Assembly: GCA_021793335.1 (NCBI GenBank)
Contig: JAJYSW010000150.1
Location: 1-7,956, forward strand
Length of the DNA stretch: 7,956 bases
From: Actinomycetes bacterium
Lineage (GTDB): Bacteria; Actinomycetota; Actinomycetes; Mycobacteriales; Micromonosporaceae
Direction of reading: 5' to 3'
Positions 1-6,454 of the stretch are shown piece by piece. The notes beneath the pieces are model-generated. The model was given only the letters and a program-made list of their open reading frames with translations. It ran no database searches and was not told the DNA's origin. Every line of letters begins with the position of its first letter. Positions within the stretch are counted from its first letter, which is position 1. The translations under genes and the position numbers were made by a program.

Positions 1-121
1 GCTCCCCCGGCGCCGGAAACCAGACCTTGCGCCGGGGCCCTCACGGCGCGGTATCGGTCGGCCCGCCCCCTCGCGGTCCCGCCTGAGGCCAGGAACGTCT
101 TCGGGGCCGAGGCGGCGCTCC

Positions 122-160
122 GCCGGAAAGGCCGCCGCCCGGACGGCGGCCTTTCCCGGC
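122..160. terminator. Strong GC-rich hairpin, probable bidirectional terminator
   Basis: Bases 125-137 and 144-156 are perfect 13-bp inverted repeats around a 6-base loop. Three more pairs (122-124 with 158-160) form across one bulged C at 157. There is no T-tract on either side, as is common for actinobacterial terminators. It lies about 150 bases past the egtB stop, so it could end the leftward operon, and it could equally end a rightward gene from outside the window. Confidence 0.7.
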
Positions 161-275
161 GAGACGGGCTTCCCGGCAGAGAGCGGCTGCGGCCACGACG
201 GAGGAGGCCATGACAGGAGGCCGCGGCAGCAGACCCTTGATCCCAGAACCTCACGGCCGCTCCCGGCGCCCGCCC

Positions 276-293
276 GGCCGCCCGAGGCGGGCC
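276..293 (-). terminator. Weak stem-loop just after egtB
   Basis: Bases 276-282 pair with 286-293 as 7 bp with one bulged G (291) and a 3-base loop, 13 bases beyond the egtB stop codon. It could contribute to termination or to 3'-end stability of the mRNA. Short G/C hairpins are expected by chance at this base composition, so this is only a possibility; the hairpin at 122-160 is the better terminator. Confidence 0.25.
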
Positions 294-306
294 GCGCGGC
301 GGCACG

Positions 307-1614
307 TCAATCGGCGTCGCGGGCGGTGCGGAACCCGGCGAAGATCTGACGCCGGACCGGCAAGTCCCAGTTGCGGAACGTGGCTCGCGCCGCGTGTGGA
401 TGCGTGGCGAACGAACCGCCTCGCAGCACCTTGTACCGCCCGTCGAAGAACGGCGTCGAATACTCCCTGGAGAGCAAGGGCCTGAAACCCGGGTACGCGC
501 CGAAGTCGGTGGCCGTCCATTCCCAGACGTCGCCGATCATCTGCCCGGCCCCGCACGGCGAGACGCCCGCCGGGTAGGACCCGGCCGGGGTCGGCTCCAG
601 GAACACCTGCCCGAGATTGGCGCGCGAACGGTCCGGCTCCTCAAGGCCCCACGGGTAAGGCTGGGCCCGGCCGACGGCGGCGTCCCAGGCCGCGGCCTTC
701 TCCCATTCGGCCTCGGTCGGGAGGCGACGCCCGGCCCAACGGGCGTACGCATCGGCCTCGTACCAGCAGACGTGCATGACCGGCTCGTCACCGGGCACCG
801 GCTCGACGCGCCCGAAGCGGCGGCGCGTCCACAGATCGCCCTCCCGCCTCCAGAACAACGGCGCCTCCAGCGCGGCATCGATCCGGTGCTCCCAGCCCGC
901 ACCGGTCCACCAGGACGGGTCCTCGTAGCCGCCTGCGGCGATGAAACGCTGGAAATCGGCGCAGGTGACCGGCGCGGCGTCGATCCAGAAGGCCGGGACG
1001 TCGACCCGGTGGGCGGGACGTTCGTTGTCGAGCGCCCGGTCGAGGGCGTCGCCGTCGGCGCCCATGAGGAAAGGCCCGCCTTCGACGAGGACCTCGCCGA
1101 GCGGCGTGCCGGTCTCGGCGGGAGCCGGGATGGGAGCGGACAGGACGGCGGGGCCCTCACGGCACTGGAGCGTGACGAGCATGGTCTCGCCGTGCTGATG
1201 CTCGTGCTGGGCGGTCATGTTGAAGGCGAAGGCACCGCGCAGCACGGCCTCATCGGTCAGCTCGATGCCGGTGAGGACATCGACGGTCCGGGCACGGACC
1301 GCGGCGAGGTACTCGCGCGCCTCGGCCGGTCGCAGCAGCGGCAGTCCGACGCGGTCCGCACGCGAGTGCTCGAACGCGTCGTAGAGCCCGTCGAGGTCGG
1401 GACGCATGGCCGGGCGGCCGCCGACGCGGCGGACGATCCAGATCTCCTCCTGGTTGCCGACATGGGCGAGATCCCACACGAGCGGGGACATCAACGGAGA
1501 ATGCCGGGCGAGCAGCTCGTCATCGCCGAGGTGGTCGGTCAATGCCAGGGTGCGGCGGCGGGCGGCGTCGAGCGAGTCGAGCGCCCAGGTCTTGGCCGCG
1601 GCGGAGCCGGTCAT
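307..1614 (-). CDS. egtB: EgtB, ergothioneine biosynthesis sulfoxide synthase
   Basis: A 435-residue non-heme iron enzyme that uses O2 to join the thiol of gamma-glutamylcysteine to C2 of the hercynine imidazole, giving the sulfoxide precursor of ergothioneine in the cytoplasm. The N-terminal DinB-like domain (about 1-165) carries the iron ligands His51 (in LAHVGNQEE), His137 and His141 (in QHEHQHGET), matching His51/134/138 of the Mycobacterium thermoresistibile enzyme. The formylglycine-generating-enzyme-like domain (about 180-432) starts at VEGGPFLMGA and ends with RNWDLPVRRQIFAGFR, where Asp417 and Arg421 correspond to that enzyme's substrate-binding Asp416/Arg420. I could not place its catalytic Tyr377 with confidence. 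The frame stays open upstream, but ATG 1614 gives the family N-terminus, has a GGGAGG site at 1622-1627, and overlaps the egtA stop as ATGA, implying translational coupling. egtA next door supports gamma-glutamylcysteine as substrate. Confidence 0.95.
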   Translation of the reverse strand: MTGSAAAKTWALDSLDAARRRTLALTDHLGDDELLARHSPLMSPLVWDLAHVGNQEEIWIVRRVGGRPAMRPDLDGLYDAFEHSRADRVGLPLLRPAEAREYLAAVRARTVDVLTGIELTDEAVLRGAFAFNMTAQHEHQHGETMLVTLQCREGPAVLSAPIPAPAETGTPLGEVLVEGGPFLMGADGDALDRALDNERPAHRVDVPAFWIDAAPVTCADFQRFIAAGGYEDPSWWTGAGWEHRIDAALEAPLFWRREGDLWTRRRFGRVEPVPGDEPVMHVCWYEADAYARWAGRRLPTEAEWEKAAAWDAAVGRAQPYPWGLEEPDRSRANLGQVFLEPTPAGSYPAGVSPCGAGQMIGDVWEWTATDFGAYPGFRPLLSREYSTPFFDGRYKVLRGGSFATHPHAARATFRNWDLPVRRQIFAGFRTARDAD

Positions 1615-2870
1615 GCCGGGGCCTCCCGTCCGGCCGTGCGCGCCGCGGCGTCGAGCCGGTCGTCGGCCGGGCAGCGGCCGAGGCCGACGTAGCGATCGGT
1701 GAAGTCGCGCAGCGCGGCCCGCGCCGAATCGGGGACGCCGGTGCGGTCCAGGGCTTCGGCCGCGGCGGCGAAACACGCCTCGGCGGCCTCGCGCAGGAGC
1801 GGATCGGCCAGGCCGTCCCTGGCGGCCTGCCGCCACATCGACCACGGTGTGCGGCCGTCGGCGTCGACCAGCGGCTCGGTGGCCTCCCACGCTTCGACCG
1901 TGGCGGCGGGATCGTCGAACAGGGCCCAGCACAGCGCGAGCGGCACCATCCAGTCCTCGCCGGGCTGGGCGTCGATCATGCGCAGCTCCAGCCAGCCGCG
2001 CGGACGCACCGGCGGGAACAGCGTCCCCAAGTGGTACCGCAGATCCTCCATGGTGGGCGGACGCTCATCGCACTCGCCGCGCAGCCAACCACGGAACGTC
2101 AAACCCCGCGGGGCGTCCCAGGGTTCGGGCGCTTCGCGTCTGAGGCACAGCAGACCGGCGTCGAGCGCGTAGCGCGTCCACGTGGCCCGAGGGTCGTCGT
2201 CCACTTCGGCGGCCGGCCGGGTGCGGTTCGGATCCAGACGCCACCACAGCGTCTGCCGCGTCGATTTCCAGCCGGTGGGCCGCCCTTCCATCAACGGCGA
2301 GTTCGCGAACGCGGCGTTCAGGACCGGCCCGAGGCGGTGCGCCAGCAGCCAGCGCCGCCGGTAGCCGAGAACGCCGGCCGCCTCACCGGCGTCGAGGTTC
2401 ACCTGCACGGAGGCGGTGCCGCACATCATCGTGTGCGCGGCCCCGTCGTCGGCGAAATAGGCCTGCATCGCCCGGTACCGGTCGTCTTTCAGGACCAGGG
2501 CCGGGGTGCGGCAGTGGTCGAGGCCGTCGCCGTCGAGCACGAGCCCGCGCCCGGCGAGCGCCTCGGCGATCGAGGCCAGATCCGAGCGGACATCGGCGAT
2601 GCCCGCGGCCAAGCCCTCGGCCGGGTGCGAACTGAGCTCGACCTGGCCGCCCGGTTCCCTGGTGACGCGGCCGCCGCGCGGCAGCGGGCCGCCCTCCACC
2701 AAGGGGACGACGGCCGACTCCGAGAGTTCGCCTTCGACCGGCGCGGCGGCGTCGTCGGCGAGCCGGAGGAGCCATTCGAGTTCCACGCCGACCAGGCGCG
2801 GCCGGCTCGGGGTGAAGCAGTGCTCGCCCACGTAGGCTTCGGCCTCGGTCTCCGTCAGCTCCGTGTCCAT
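1611..2870 (-). CDS. egtA: EgtA, glutamate-cysteine ligase of the ergothioneine pathway
   Basis: A 419-residue ATP-dependent ligase forming gamma-glutamylcysteine, the sulfur donor used by actinobacterial EgtB. It shows the glutamate-cysteine ligase (GCS2/GshA) signatures in order: VGVELEW (27-33), EPGGQVELS (72-80, the acidic and Gln residues typical of the metal/glutamate site), MCGTASVQVNLD (149-160) and FANSPL (188-193). Length is normal for EgtA. No membrane segment or signal is seen, so it is cytoplasmic. ATG 2870 has GGAGAGG at 2873-2879, and no other start fits better. The gene follows the flavin oxidoreductase by 57 bases and overlaps egtB by 4, so it is an internal operon gene. A general gamma-glutamylcysteine synthetase is the alternative, but the coupling to egtB makes EgtA very likely. 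Confidence 0.93.
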   Translation of the reverse strand: MDTELTETEAEAYVGEHCFTPSRPRLVGVELEWLLRLADDAAAPVEGELSESAVVPLVEGGPLPRGGRVTREPGGQVELSSHPAEGLAAGIADVRSDLASIAEALAGRGLVLDGDGLDHCRTPALVLKDDRYRAMQAYFADDGAAHTMMCGTASVQVNLDAGEAAGVLGYRRRWLLAHRLGPVLNAAFANSPLMEGRPTGWKSTRQTLWWRLDPNRTRPAAEVDDDPRATWTRYALDAGLLCLRREAPEPWDAPRGLTFRGWLRGECDERPPTMEDLRYHLGTLFPPVRPRGWLELRMIDAQPGEDWMVPLALCWALFDDPAATVEAWEATEPLVDADGRTPWSMWRQAARDGLADPLLREAAEACFAAAAEALDRTGVPDSARAALRDFTDRYVGLGRCPADDRLDAAARTAGREAPA

Positions 2871-2927
2871 GGCCTCTCCGTTACCGGCTTCCGTTCCCGA
2901 CGCCGGCCGCCCGTGCCCTGGGGCGGC

Positions 2928-4280
2928 TCAACCGAAATCGAGCGACGCGGCCGCGACCTGCAGCCCCTCGGCGAACGTCGGGAACTGGGCCACCTGGTCC
3001 CGCAGCACGTCGATCGAGATCGAGGCGCGCACGGCCAAGGCGGCCTCCTGCATCCATTCGGAGGCGGAGGGCGCGACGGCCCACGCGCCGACCAGGACGT
3101 GCCGGTCGGCGTCGGCGACGATGCCGAGACGCCCGGTCGGCTCCCGCTCCACCGTCCACGGCCGCGCCAGCTGCTCGGCCAGATCGATCTCGGCGGCGAC
3201 GACCGGCACGCCCCGCTCCCGGGCCTGCGCCTCGGTGAGCCCGACGGCGGCGACCTCGGGGTCGGTGAACACGACGCGCGGGATGCCCTCGTATCGGGCG
3301 GTGCGGTGCCGGCCCAGGATCTGGTCGGCGACGATGTTCCCCTGATATTTGGCGACATGTGTGAACGGCATGACACCGGTGACGTCGCCGACGGCCCACA
3401 CGTTCTCGGCGGCCCGGCAATGCCGGTCGACCTTGATCGGATGGCCCGCTTTGACGTCGATGCCCGTCGCGTCGAGCCCCAGGCCCTCGGTGCGGGGCTT
3501 GCGTCCCGAAGCCGCGATGACGACGTCGCAGCCGACGGCGGTGCCGTCGTCGAGGGTGATCACGCGGGCGTCGCCGTCGCCGTAGGCGTGCTTGATCTCG
3601 GTCCTGACGTGGACCTTGATGCCTTCGGCGGCGAACCGATCGGCGATGATGCGCCCGACGCGTGGATCTTCCGAACCCAGGAGCGATTCGCCGAGTTCGA
3701 CGAGGGTGACGTCCGTGCCGAAACGGCGCAGGAACTGGGCGATCTCGCAGCCGACGGGGCCGCCGCCGATCACCAGGGCCCGGCCCGGCGGCTCCGGGGC
3801 CGTGGTGGCCTGGCGGTTGGTCCACACCGCGGCCTCGTCCAGGCCCTCGATGGACGGGACCACCGCCTCGGAGCCGGTGGCGACGACGAGGTGGTCGGCG
3901 CTCAGTTCTCGGCCGTCCACGGCGACGCGGCCGGGGCCGATGACGCGGGCCTGGCCGCGCACGACCGTCGCGCCCTGCTTCTCGTAGCCTTCGCGCTGCT
4001 TGCGGTCGTCCAGCCCCCGGATCATCGTGTCGCGCCACCGGGCGGCCCCCGCGAAGTCGGTCTCGGCCCCGCGTACACCCGGCCCGCGGCGCGCGTGCTC
4101 GGCGGTCTCGGCGGCGTGCAGCAGCGTCTTGGAGGGGATGCAGGCCCAGTAGGCGCATTCGCCGCCGATCAGCTCCCGTTCGACGAGCGCGACGCGCCTG
4201 CCCTCTGCGAGCAGACGGGAGGCGACGACCTCACCGCCGGGCCCGGCTCCGATCACGATCGCGTCGAAATGCTCGCTCAT
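2928..4280 (-). CDS. FAD-dependent pyridine nucleotide-disulfide oxidoreductase, substrate unknown
   Basis: A 450-residue class I flavoprotein disulfide reductase, related to dihydrolipoamide dehydrogenase, MerA and mycothione reductase. Seen in order: FAD-binding GAGPGG (11-16); redox motif GGECAYWACIPSK with Cys42, Cys47 and Lys51; ATGS (134-137); NAD(P)-binding GGGPVG (172-177), whose next strand ends in Glu (VELGE), favouring NADH; FAD-contacting AVGDVTG; and a C-terminal dimerisation domain. Its end reads QFPTFAE (432-438) where lipoamide dehydrogenases have HPTLSE, so the catalytic His is Phe433 while Glu438 remains. The GGECxYWAC and QFPTFxE forms recall a widespread actinobacterial subfamily of unknown substrate, so calling it Lpd or Mtr would be wrong. 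ATG 4280 gives the usual N-terminus with GGTGAGG just upstream; GTG 4289 would add three residues. It lies between the permease and egtA, suggesting a thiol or sulfur redox role (inference). Confidence 0.85.
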   Translation of the reverse strand: MSEHFDAIVIGAGPGGEVVASRLLAEGRRVALVERELIGGECAYWACIPSKTLLHAAETAEHARRGPGVRGAETDFAGAARWRDTMIRGLDDRKQREGYEKQGATVVRGQARVIGPGRVAVDGRELSADHLVVATGSEAVVPSIEGLDEAAVWTNRQATTAPEPPGRALVIGGGPVGCEIAQFLRRFGTDVTLVELGESLLGSEDPRVGRIIADRFAAEGIKVHVRTEIKHAYGDGDARVITLDDGTAVGCDVVIAASGRKPRTEGLGLDATGIDVKAGHPIKVDRHCRAAENVWAVGDVTGVMPFTHVAKYQGNIVADQILGRHRTARYEGIPRVVFTDPEVAAVGLTEAQARERGVPVVAAEIDLAEQLARPWTVEREPTGRLGIVADADRHVLVGAWAVAPSASEWMQEAALAVRASISIDVLRDQVAQFPTFAEGLQVAAASLDFG

Positions 4281-4356
4281 CAACCTCACCCGTTTCCCCA
4301 GAGCGCCAGTGACCGTGCAGGTACCCGTGGCCGGGTGAAGTAATCGCGGTGGCGGA
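4281..4356 (-). other. Spacer between permease and oxidoreductase, minor hairpin
   Basis: This 76-base gap holds one small inverted repeat (4323-4327 with 4332-4336, 4-base loop) and the ribosome binding site of the oxidoreductase gene. I see no good promoter or terminator, so read-through from the permease gene is likely. Confidence 0.4.
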
Positions 4357-5262
4357 TCAGGCTTCGACGCGATCCGATCCGGCCTGCTGCGCGGGCTCCG
4401 CCGCGGCCGGGGCCGCGGGCCGGTGGGAGGGTCCGACCAGGACGGCGACCCAGACGAGTGCCAGCACCAGGTAGAGCAGGGCCGTGATCTGCCAGGTGAT
4501 GTCGAAGTCGCCCATGAGCGTCCGCAGGTTCAGGGCCACGACCAGCATCCCGATGGTGGAGCCGAGTTTCGCGGTGGGGATCTTGCGCGTCAGCCACGCC
4601 GCTATCGGGGCCGCGACCATCCCGCCGACGGCCATGCCGGCCACGAGCGGCCACAGCACCGTCAGGCTGGAGGGCAGCGCCCACCAGAACCCGAGCACGG
4701 CCGCCGCCGAGGCGGCCACCTGCGCGGTCGAGACCGTGCCGACGATCCGGTGCGGGGCCAGTCGGGAGGTGGAGAGCATGATCGGCATCGTCACCGGGCC
4801 CCAGCCGCCGCCGCCGACGGCCGCGAGGAACCCGCCGACCAGGCCGGTGGGCACGGCGAGGATGCCGCCGGCCGGGCCGACGCCGGTGGACTTGCCCTTG
4901 ACGAAGCGCCACACGATGGCCGCGCCCAGGATGAGGAGGATGGAACTGGTGACCGGGGTGGCCGCGTCCAGTCTCGTCAGCGACGCCAGCGCCCACGCTC
5001 CGGTGAAGCCGCCGATCGCGCCGGGGACGCCGAGTTTCGCCACGGTCGGCCAGTGGACGTTGCCGAACTTGTGGTGGGAGGCGGCGCTGACCGCGCCGGT
5101 GGCGATGGTGGCGACGTTGACCGAGGCGGAGGCGATCGCGGGAGCGATGCCCAGGCCCAGCAGGAACGTCATGGTGATCGTCCCGAAGCCCATGCCGAGG
5201 CTTCCGTCGACCAGCTGCGCGACGAAGCCCGCCACGCCGGAGATGATGGCGGTGATCAGCAC
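4357..5262 (-). CDS. TauE/SafE-family membrane permease (sulfite/organosulfonate exporter type)
   Basis: A 301-residue polytopic inner-membrane protein of the TauE/SafE (DUF81) family, whose studied members move sulfite, sulfoacetate or related anions. The family's two-fold repeat is visible: GFVAQLVDGSLGMGFGT (12-28) opens the first half and GLVGGFLAAVGGGGWGPVT (140-158) the second, each followed by hydrophobic helices with small residues. About eight membrane segments can be drawn. The tail (about 276-301) is Ala/Pro-rich and probably cytoplasmic. Start GTG 5262 is supported by AGGGAG at 5271-5276 with 8-base spacing and by placing the first helix at the very N-terminus. It is the first gene after the promoter at 5305-5334. 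The substrate cannot be read from sequence; sulfite or another sulfur anion is the best guess because egtA and egtB follow. Confidence 0.9.
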   Translation of the reverse strand: MLITAIISGVAGFVAQLVDGSLGMGFGTITMTFLLGLGIAPAIASASVNVATIATGAVSAASHHKFGNVHWPTVAKLGVPGAIGGFTGAWALASLTRLDAATPVTSSILLILGAAIVWRFVKGKSTGVGPAGGILAVPTGLVGGFLAAVGGGGWGPVTMPIMLSTSRLAPHRIVGTVSTAQVAASAAAVLGFWWALPSSLTVLWPLVAGMAVGGMVAAPIAAWLTRKIPTAKLGSTIGMLVVALNLRTLMGDFDITWQITALLYLVLALVWVAVLVGPSHRPAAPAAAEPAQQAGSDRVEA

Positions 5263-5270
5263 TTGCGAGG

Positions 5271-5276
5271 CTCCCT
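5271..5276 (-). promoter_or_regulatory. Ribosome binding site deciding the GTG start of the permease
   Basis: The minus strand reads AGGGAG here, 8 bases before GTG 5262. No ATG alternative exists nearby, so this site supports the GTG start. Confidence 0.65.
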
Positions 5277-5304
5277 ACGGTCTCCTGCTTCTCGCTTCCC
5301 GCCA

Positions 5305-5334
5305 ATAGTCCACTTATCTAGTAGGACTTGTCAA
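5305..5334 (-). promoter_or_regulatory. Promoter of the permease-oxidoreductase-egtA-egtB operon
   Basis: On the minus strand a perfect TTGACA -35 (5334-5329) is followed after 18 bases by GACTAT (5310-5305), which keeps the A and final T important in actinobacterial -10 elements. Transcription would start near 5298, giving a leader of about 36 bases with the AGGGAG site. This is the most AT-rich stretch of the window. Confidence 0.65.
5307..5328. promoter_or_regulatory. Candidate repressor operator inside the promoter spacer
   Basis: AGTCCACT (5307-5314) and AGTAGGACT (5320-5328) form an 8-bp inverted repeat with one extra A (5323) around a 5-base centre. It fills the space between -10 and -35, so a bound protein would block RNA polymerase. 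A second copy of GTCCACT lies at 5340-5346, 32 bases (about three helical turns) from that at 5308-5314, and ATAGT/ACTAT (5305-5309 and 5334-5338) flank the element. The regulator is unknown; a sulfur- or redox-responsive factor is inference from the genes controlled. Confidence 0.5.
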
Positions 5335-5346
5335 CTATCGTCCACT

Positions 5347-5389
5347 GGGCGGGACGCCGCCCCGAATCGGTGCGAGGCGTGAACCACGC
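5347..5389. promoter_or_regulatory. Two short inverted repeats in the divergent region
   Basis: GGGCGG (5347-5352) pairs with CCGCCC (5357-5362), and GCGTG (5377-5381) pairs with CACGC (5385-5389). Both sit between the two divergent promoters. They may be operators or chance G/C repeats. Confidence 0.25.
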
Positions 5390-5402
5390 GATCAGGGGCC
5401 GA

Positions 5403-5432
5403 GTGAGCATCCCATGACCCGGGTCATAGCGT
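5403..5432 (+). promoter_or_regulatory. Weak candidate promoter for mdh
   Basis: A TAGCGT (5427-5432, TAnnnT form) lies 18 bases after GTGAGC (5403-5408), which matches TTGACA at only three positions. If used, transcription would start near 5439 with a leader of about 26 bases. The palindrome at 5414-5427 would fall in its spacer. Confidence 0.3.
5414..5427. promoter_or_regulatory. Perfect 14-bp palindrome upstream of mdh, likely operator
   Basis: ATGACCCGGGTCAT is a perfect palindrome ending 37 bases before the mdh start. Its position fits an operator controlling mdh. I do not recognise the binding protein. It begins with an ATG in frame with mdh, which could mislead start calling. Confidence 0.45.
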
Positions 5433-5452
5433 GGCACCGTAGTCCCAACGCA

Positions 5453-5458
5453 GAGGAG
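5453..5458 (+). promoter_or_regulatory. Ribosome binding site fixing the mdh start
   Basis: GAGGAG lies 6 bases before ATG 5465. The in-frame ATG at 5414 has no such site and would add 17 non-homologous residues. Confidence 0.8.
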
Positions 5459-5464
5459 CATCGA

Positions 5465-6415
5465 ATGGGTAAGAAAGTCACGGTAGTGGGAGCCGGGTTC
5501 TACGGCTCCACCACCGCACAGCGTCTGGCCGAGTACGACATCTTCGACGAGGTCGTCCTCACCGACATCGTCGAAGGCAAGTCCGAGGGCCTGGCGCTCG
5601 ACATGAACCAGTCCCGCTCCATCGAGGGCTTCGAGACCAAGGTCGTCGGCACCACCACCGACAACGAGGGCGGCGGCTACGAGGCGACCGCGAACTCCGA
5701 CATCATCGTCATCACCGCGGGGCTGCCCCGCAAGCCCGGGATGAGCCGCATGGACCTGCTGGAGGTCAACGCGAGGATCGTCCGCGGCGTCACCGAGAAC
5801 CTCGTCGCGAAATCGCCCGACGCCGTCATCATCGTCGTCTCGAACCCGCTCGACGAGATGACCGCGCTCGCGCAGATCGCCTCCGGCTTCCCCAAGAACC
5901 GCGTTCTCGGCCAGGCCGGGATGCTCGACACCGCGCGCTTCACCAACTTCGTCGCCGAGGAGCTCGGCGTCGAGGTCGGCTCCGTCACGACCCTGACGCT
6001 CGGCTCCCACGGCGACACCATGGTCCCGGTGCCGAGCCAGTCCTCCGTGAGCGGCAAGCCGCTCGCCGACCTGCTCCCGGCCGAGAAGATCGACGAGCTC
6101 GTCACCAAGACCCGCAACGGCGGCGCCGAGATCGTCGCGCTGCTCAAGACCGGCTCGGCCTACTACGCGCCCTCGGCCGCGGCCGCCCGCATGGCCAAGG
6201 CCGTCGCCACCGACTCCGGCGAGGTCCTGCCCGTGTGCGCGTGGGTCGAGGGCGAATACGGCATCAACGGCGTCTACCTGGGCGTCAACGCGAAGATCGG
6301 CGCCGAGGGCGTCAAGGAGGTCGTCGAGACCCCGCTGAGCGCGAGCGAACTGGAGAACCTCAAAGAGGCCGCCGAGGCCGTCCGAGCGAAGCAGGCCGAC
6401 GTCGCCGACCTGTGA
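5465..6415 (+). CDS. mdh: Malate dehydrogenase, NAD-dependent, LDH-like type
   Basis: A 316-residue cytoplasmic enzyme interconverting malate and oxaloacetate with NAD in the TCA cycle. The N-terminal Rossmann fold shows GAGFYGS (9-15) and Asp34 at the end of the second strand, which selects NAD. The mobile substrate loop reads GLPRKPGMSR (86-95); the Arg at its specificity position marks malate rather than lactate dehydrogenase. The catalytic pair is Asp155 with Arg158 (GMLDTARF) and His182 (GSHGDT). It belongs to the LDH-like malate dehydrogenases and not to the longer form known from Streptomyces. A small Gly-rich insertion (about 66-73) precedes SDIIVITAG. ATG 5465 is chosen for its GAGGAG site and the canonical N-terminus. 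It is divergent from the sulfur operon and appears to be transcribed alone. Confidence 0.96.
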   Translation: MGKKVTVVGAGFYGSTTAQRLAEYDIFDEVVLTDIVEGKSEGLALDMNQSRSIEGFETKVVGTTTDNEGGGYEATANSDIIVITAGLPRKPGMSRMDLLEVNARIVRGVTENLVAKSPDAVIIVVSNPLDEMTALAQIASGFPKNRVLGQAGMLDTARFTNFVAEELGVEVGSVTTLTLGSHGDTMVPVPSQSSVSGKPLADLLPAEKIDELVTKTRNGGAEIVALLKTGSAYYAPSAAAARMAKAVATDSGEVLPVCAWVEGEYGINGVYLGVNAKIGAEGVKEVVETPLSASELENLKEAAEAVRAKQADVADL

Positions 6416-6454
6416 GCCGGCTTGAGCGGTCGCCGTCACCGGAACTCGACCCGA

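Larger units (their letters stand above)
1..306. other. Intergenic region left of egtB, no convincing gene
   Basis: No reading frame here looks like a real protein. On the plus strand the frame starting at base 3 is open to a TGA at 84-86 with fairly high GC at third positions, so the C-terminal tail of a rightward gene entering from outside cannot be excluded, but I recognise nothing in it. A 56-codon minus-strand frame (211 to 41) runs straight through the hairpin at 122-160 and has no ribosome binding site. An ATG at 210 follows a GGAGGAGG purine run, but its product is Arg/Pro-rich and runs antisense into egtB. The region holds two hairpins, listed separately. Confidence 0.6.

Noticed and set aside
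41..211. 56-codon minus-strand frame downstream of egtB, considered as an egtC start
   Set aside because: No ribosome binding site, low-complexity product that passes through the terminator hairpin, and no amidotransferase features.
210..485. ATG preceded by a GGAGGAGG run, 91-codon plus-strand frame
   Set aside because: Despite the purine run, the product is Arg/Pro-rich and most of it is antisense to the conserved C-terminus of egtB.
1615..1932. N-terminal extension of egtB to a start at 1932
   Set aside because: The extra 106 residues are Arg-rich, overlap egtA in another frame and have no counterpart in EgtB; ATG 1614 gives His51 its expected position.
2871..2927. Possible internal promoter between the oxidoreductase and egtA
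   Set aside because: No -35/-10 pair with acceptable spacing; only the GGAGAGG ribosome binding site is evident.
2881..4158. Minus-strand open frame of 425 codons in another frame of the oxidoreductase
   Set aside because: Product is Arg/Gly-rich throughout, while the overlapping frame carries all flavoenzyme motifs.
1542..4343. Very long plus-strand open frame (933 codons) antisense to the whole oxidoreductase-egtA-egtB region
   Set aside because: It is the complement of three well-supported genes; its product is Gly/Arg/Asp-rich low-complexity sequence with no recognisable domain, as expected from antisense frames in GC-rich coding DNA.
5318..6439. Minus-strand open frame of 373 codons across mdh
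   Set aside because: Antisense to a clear mdh with intact catalytic motifs; composition is typical of a shadow frame.
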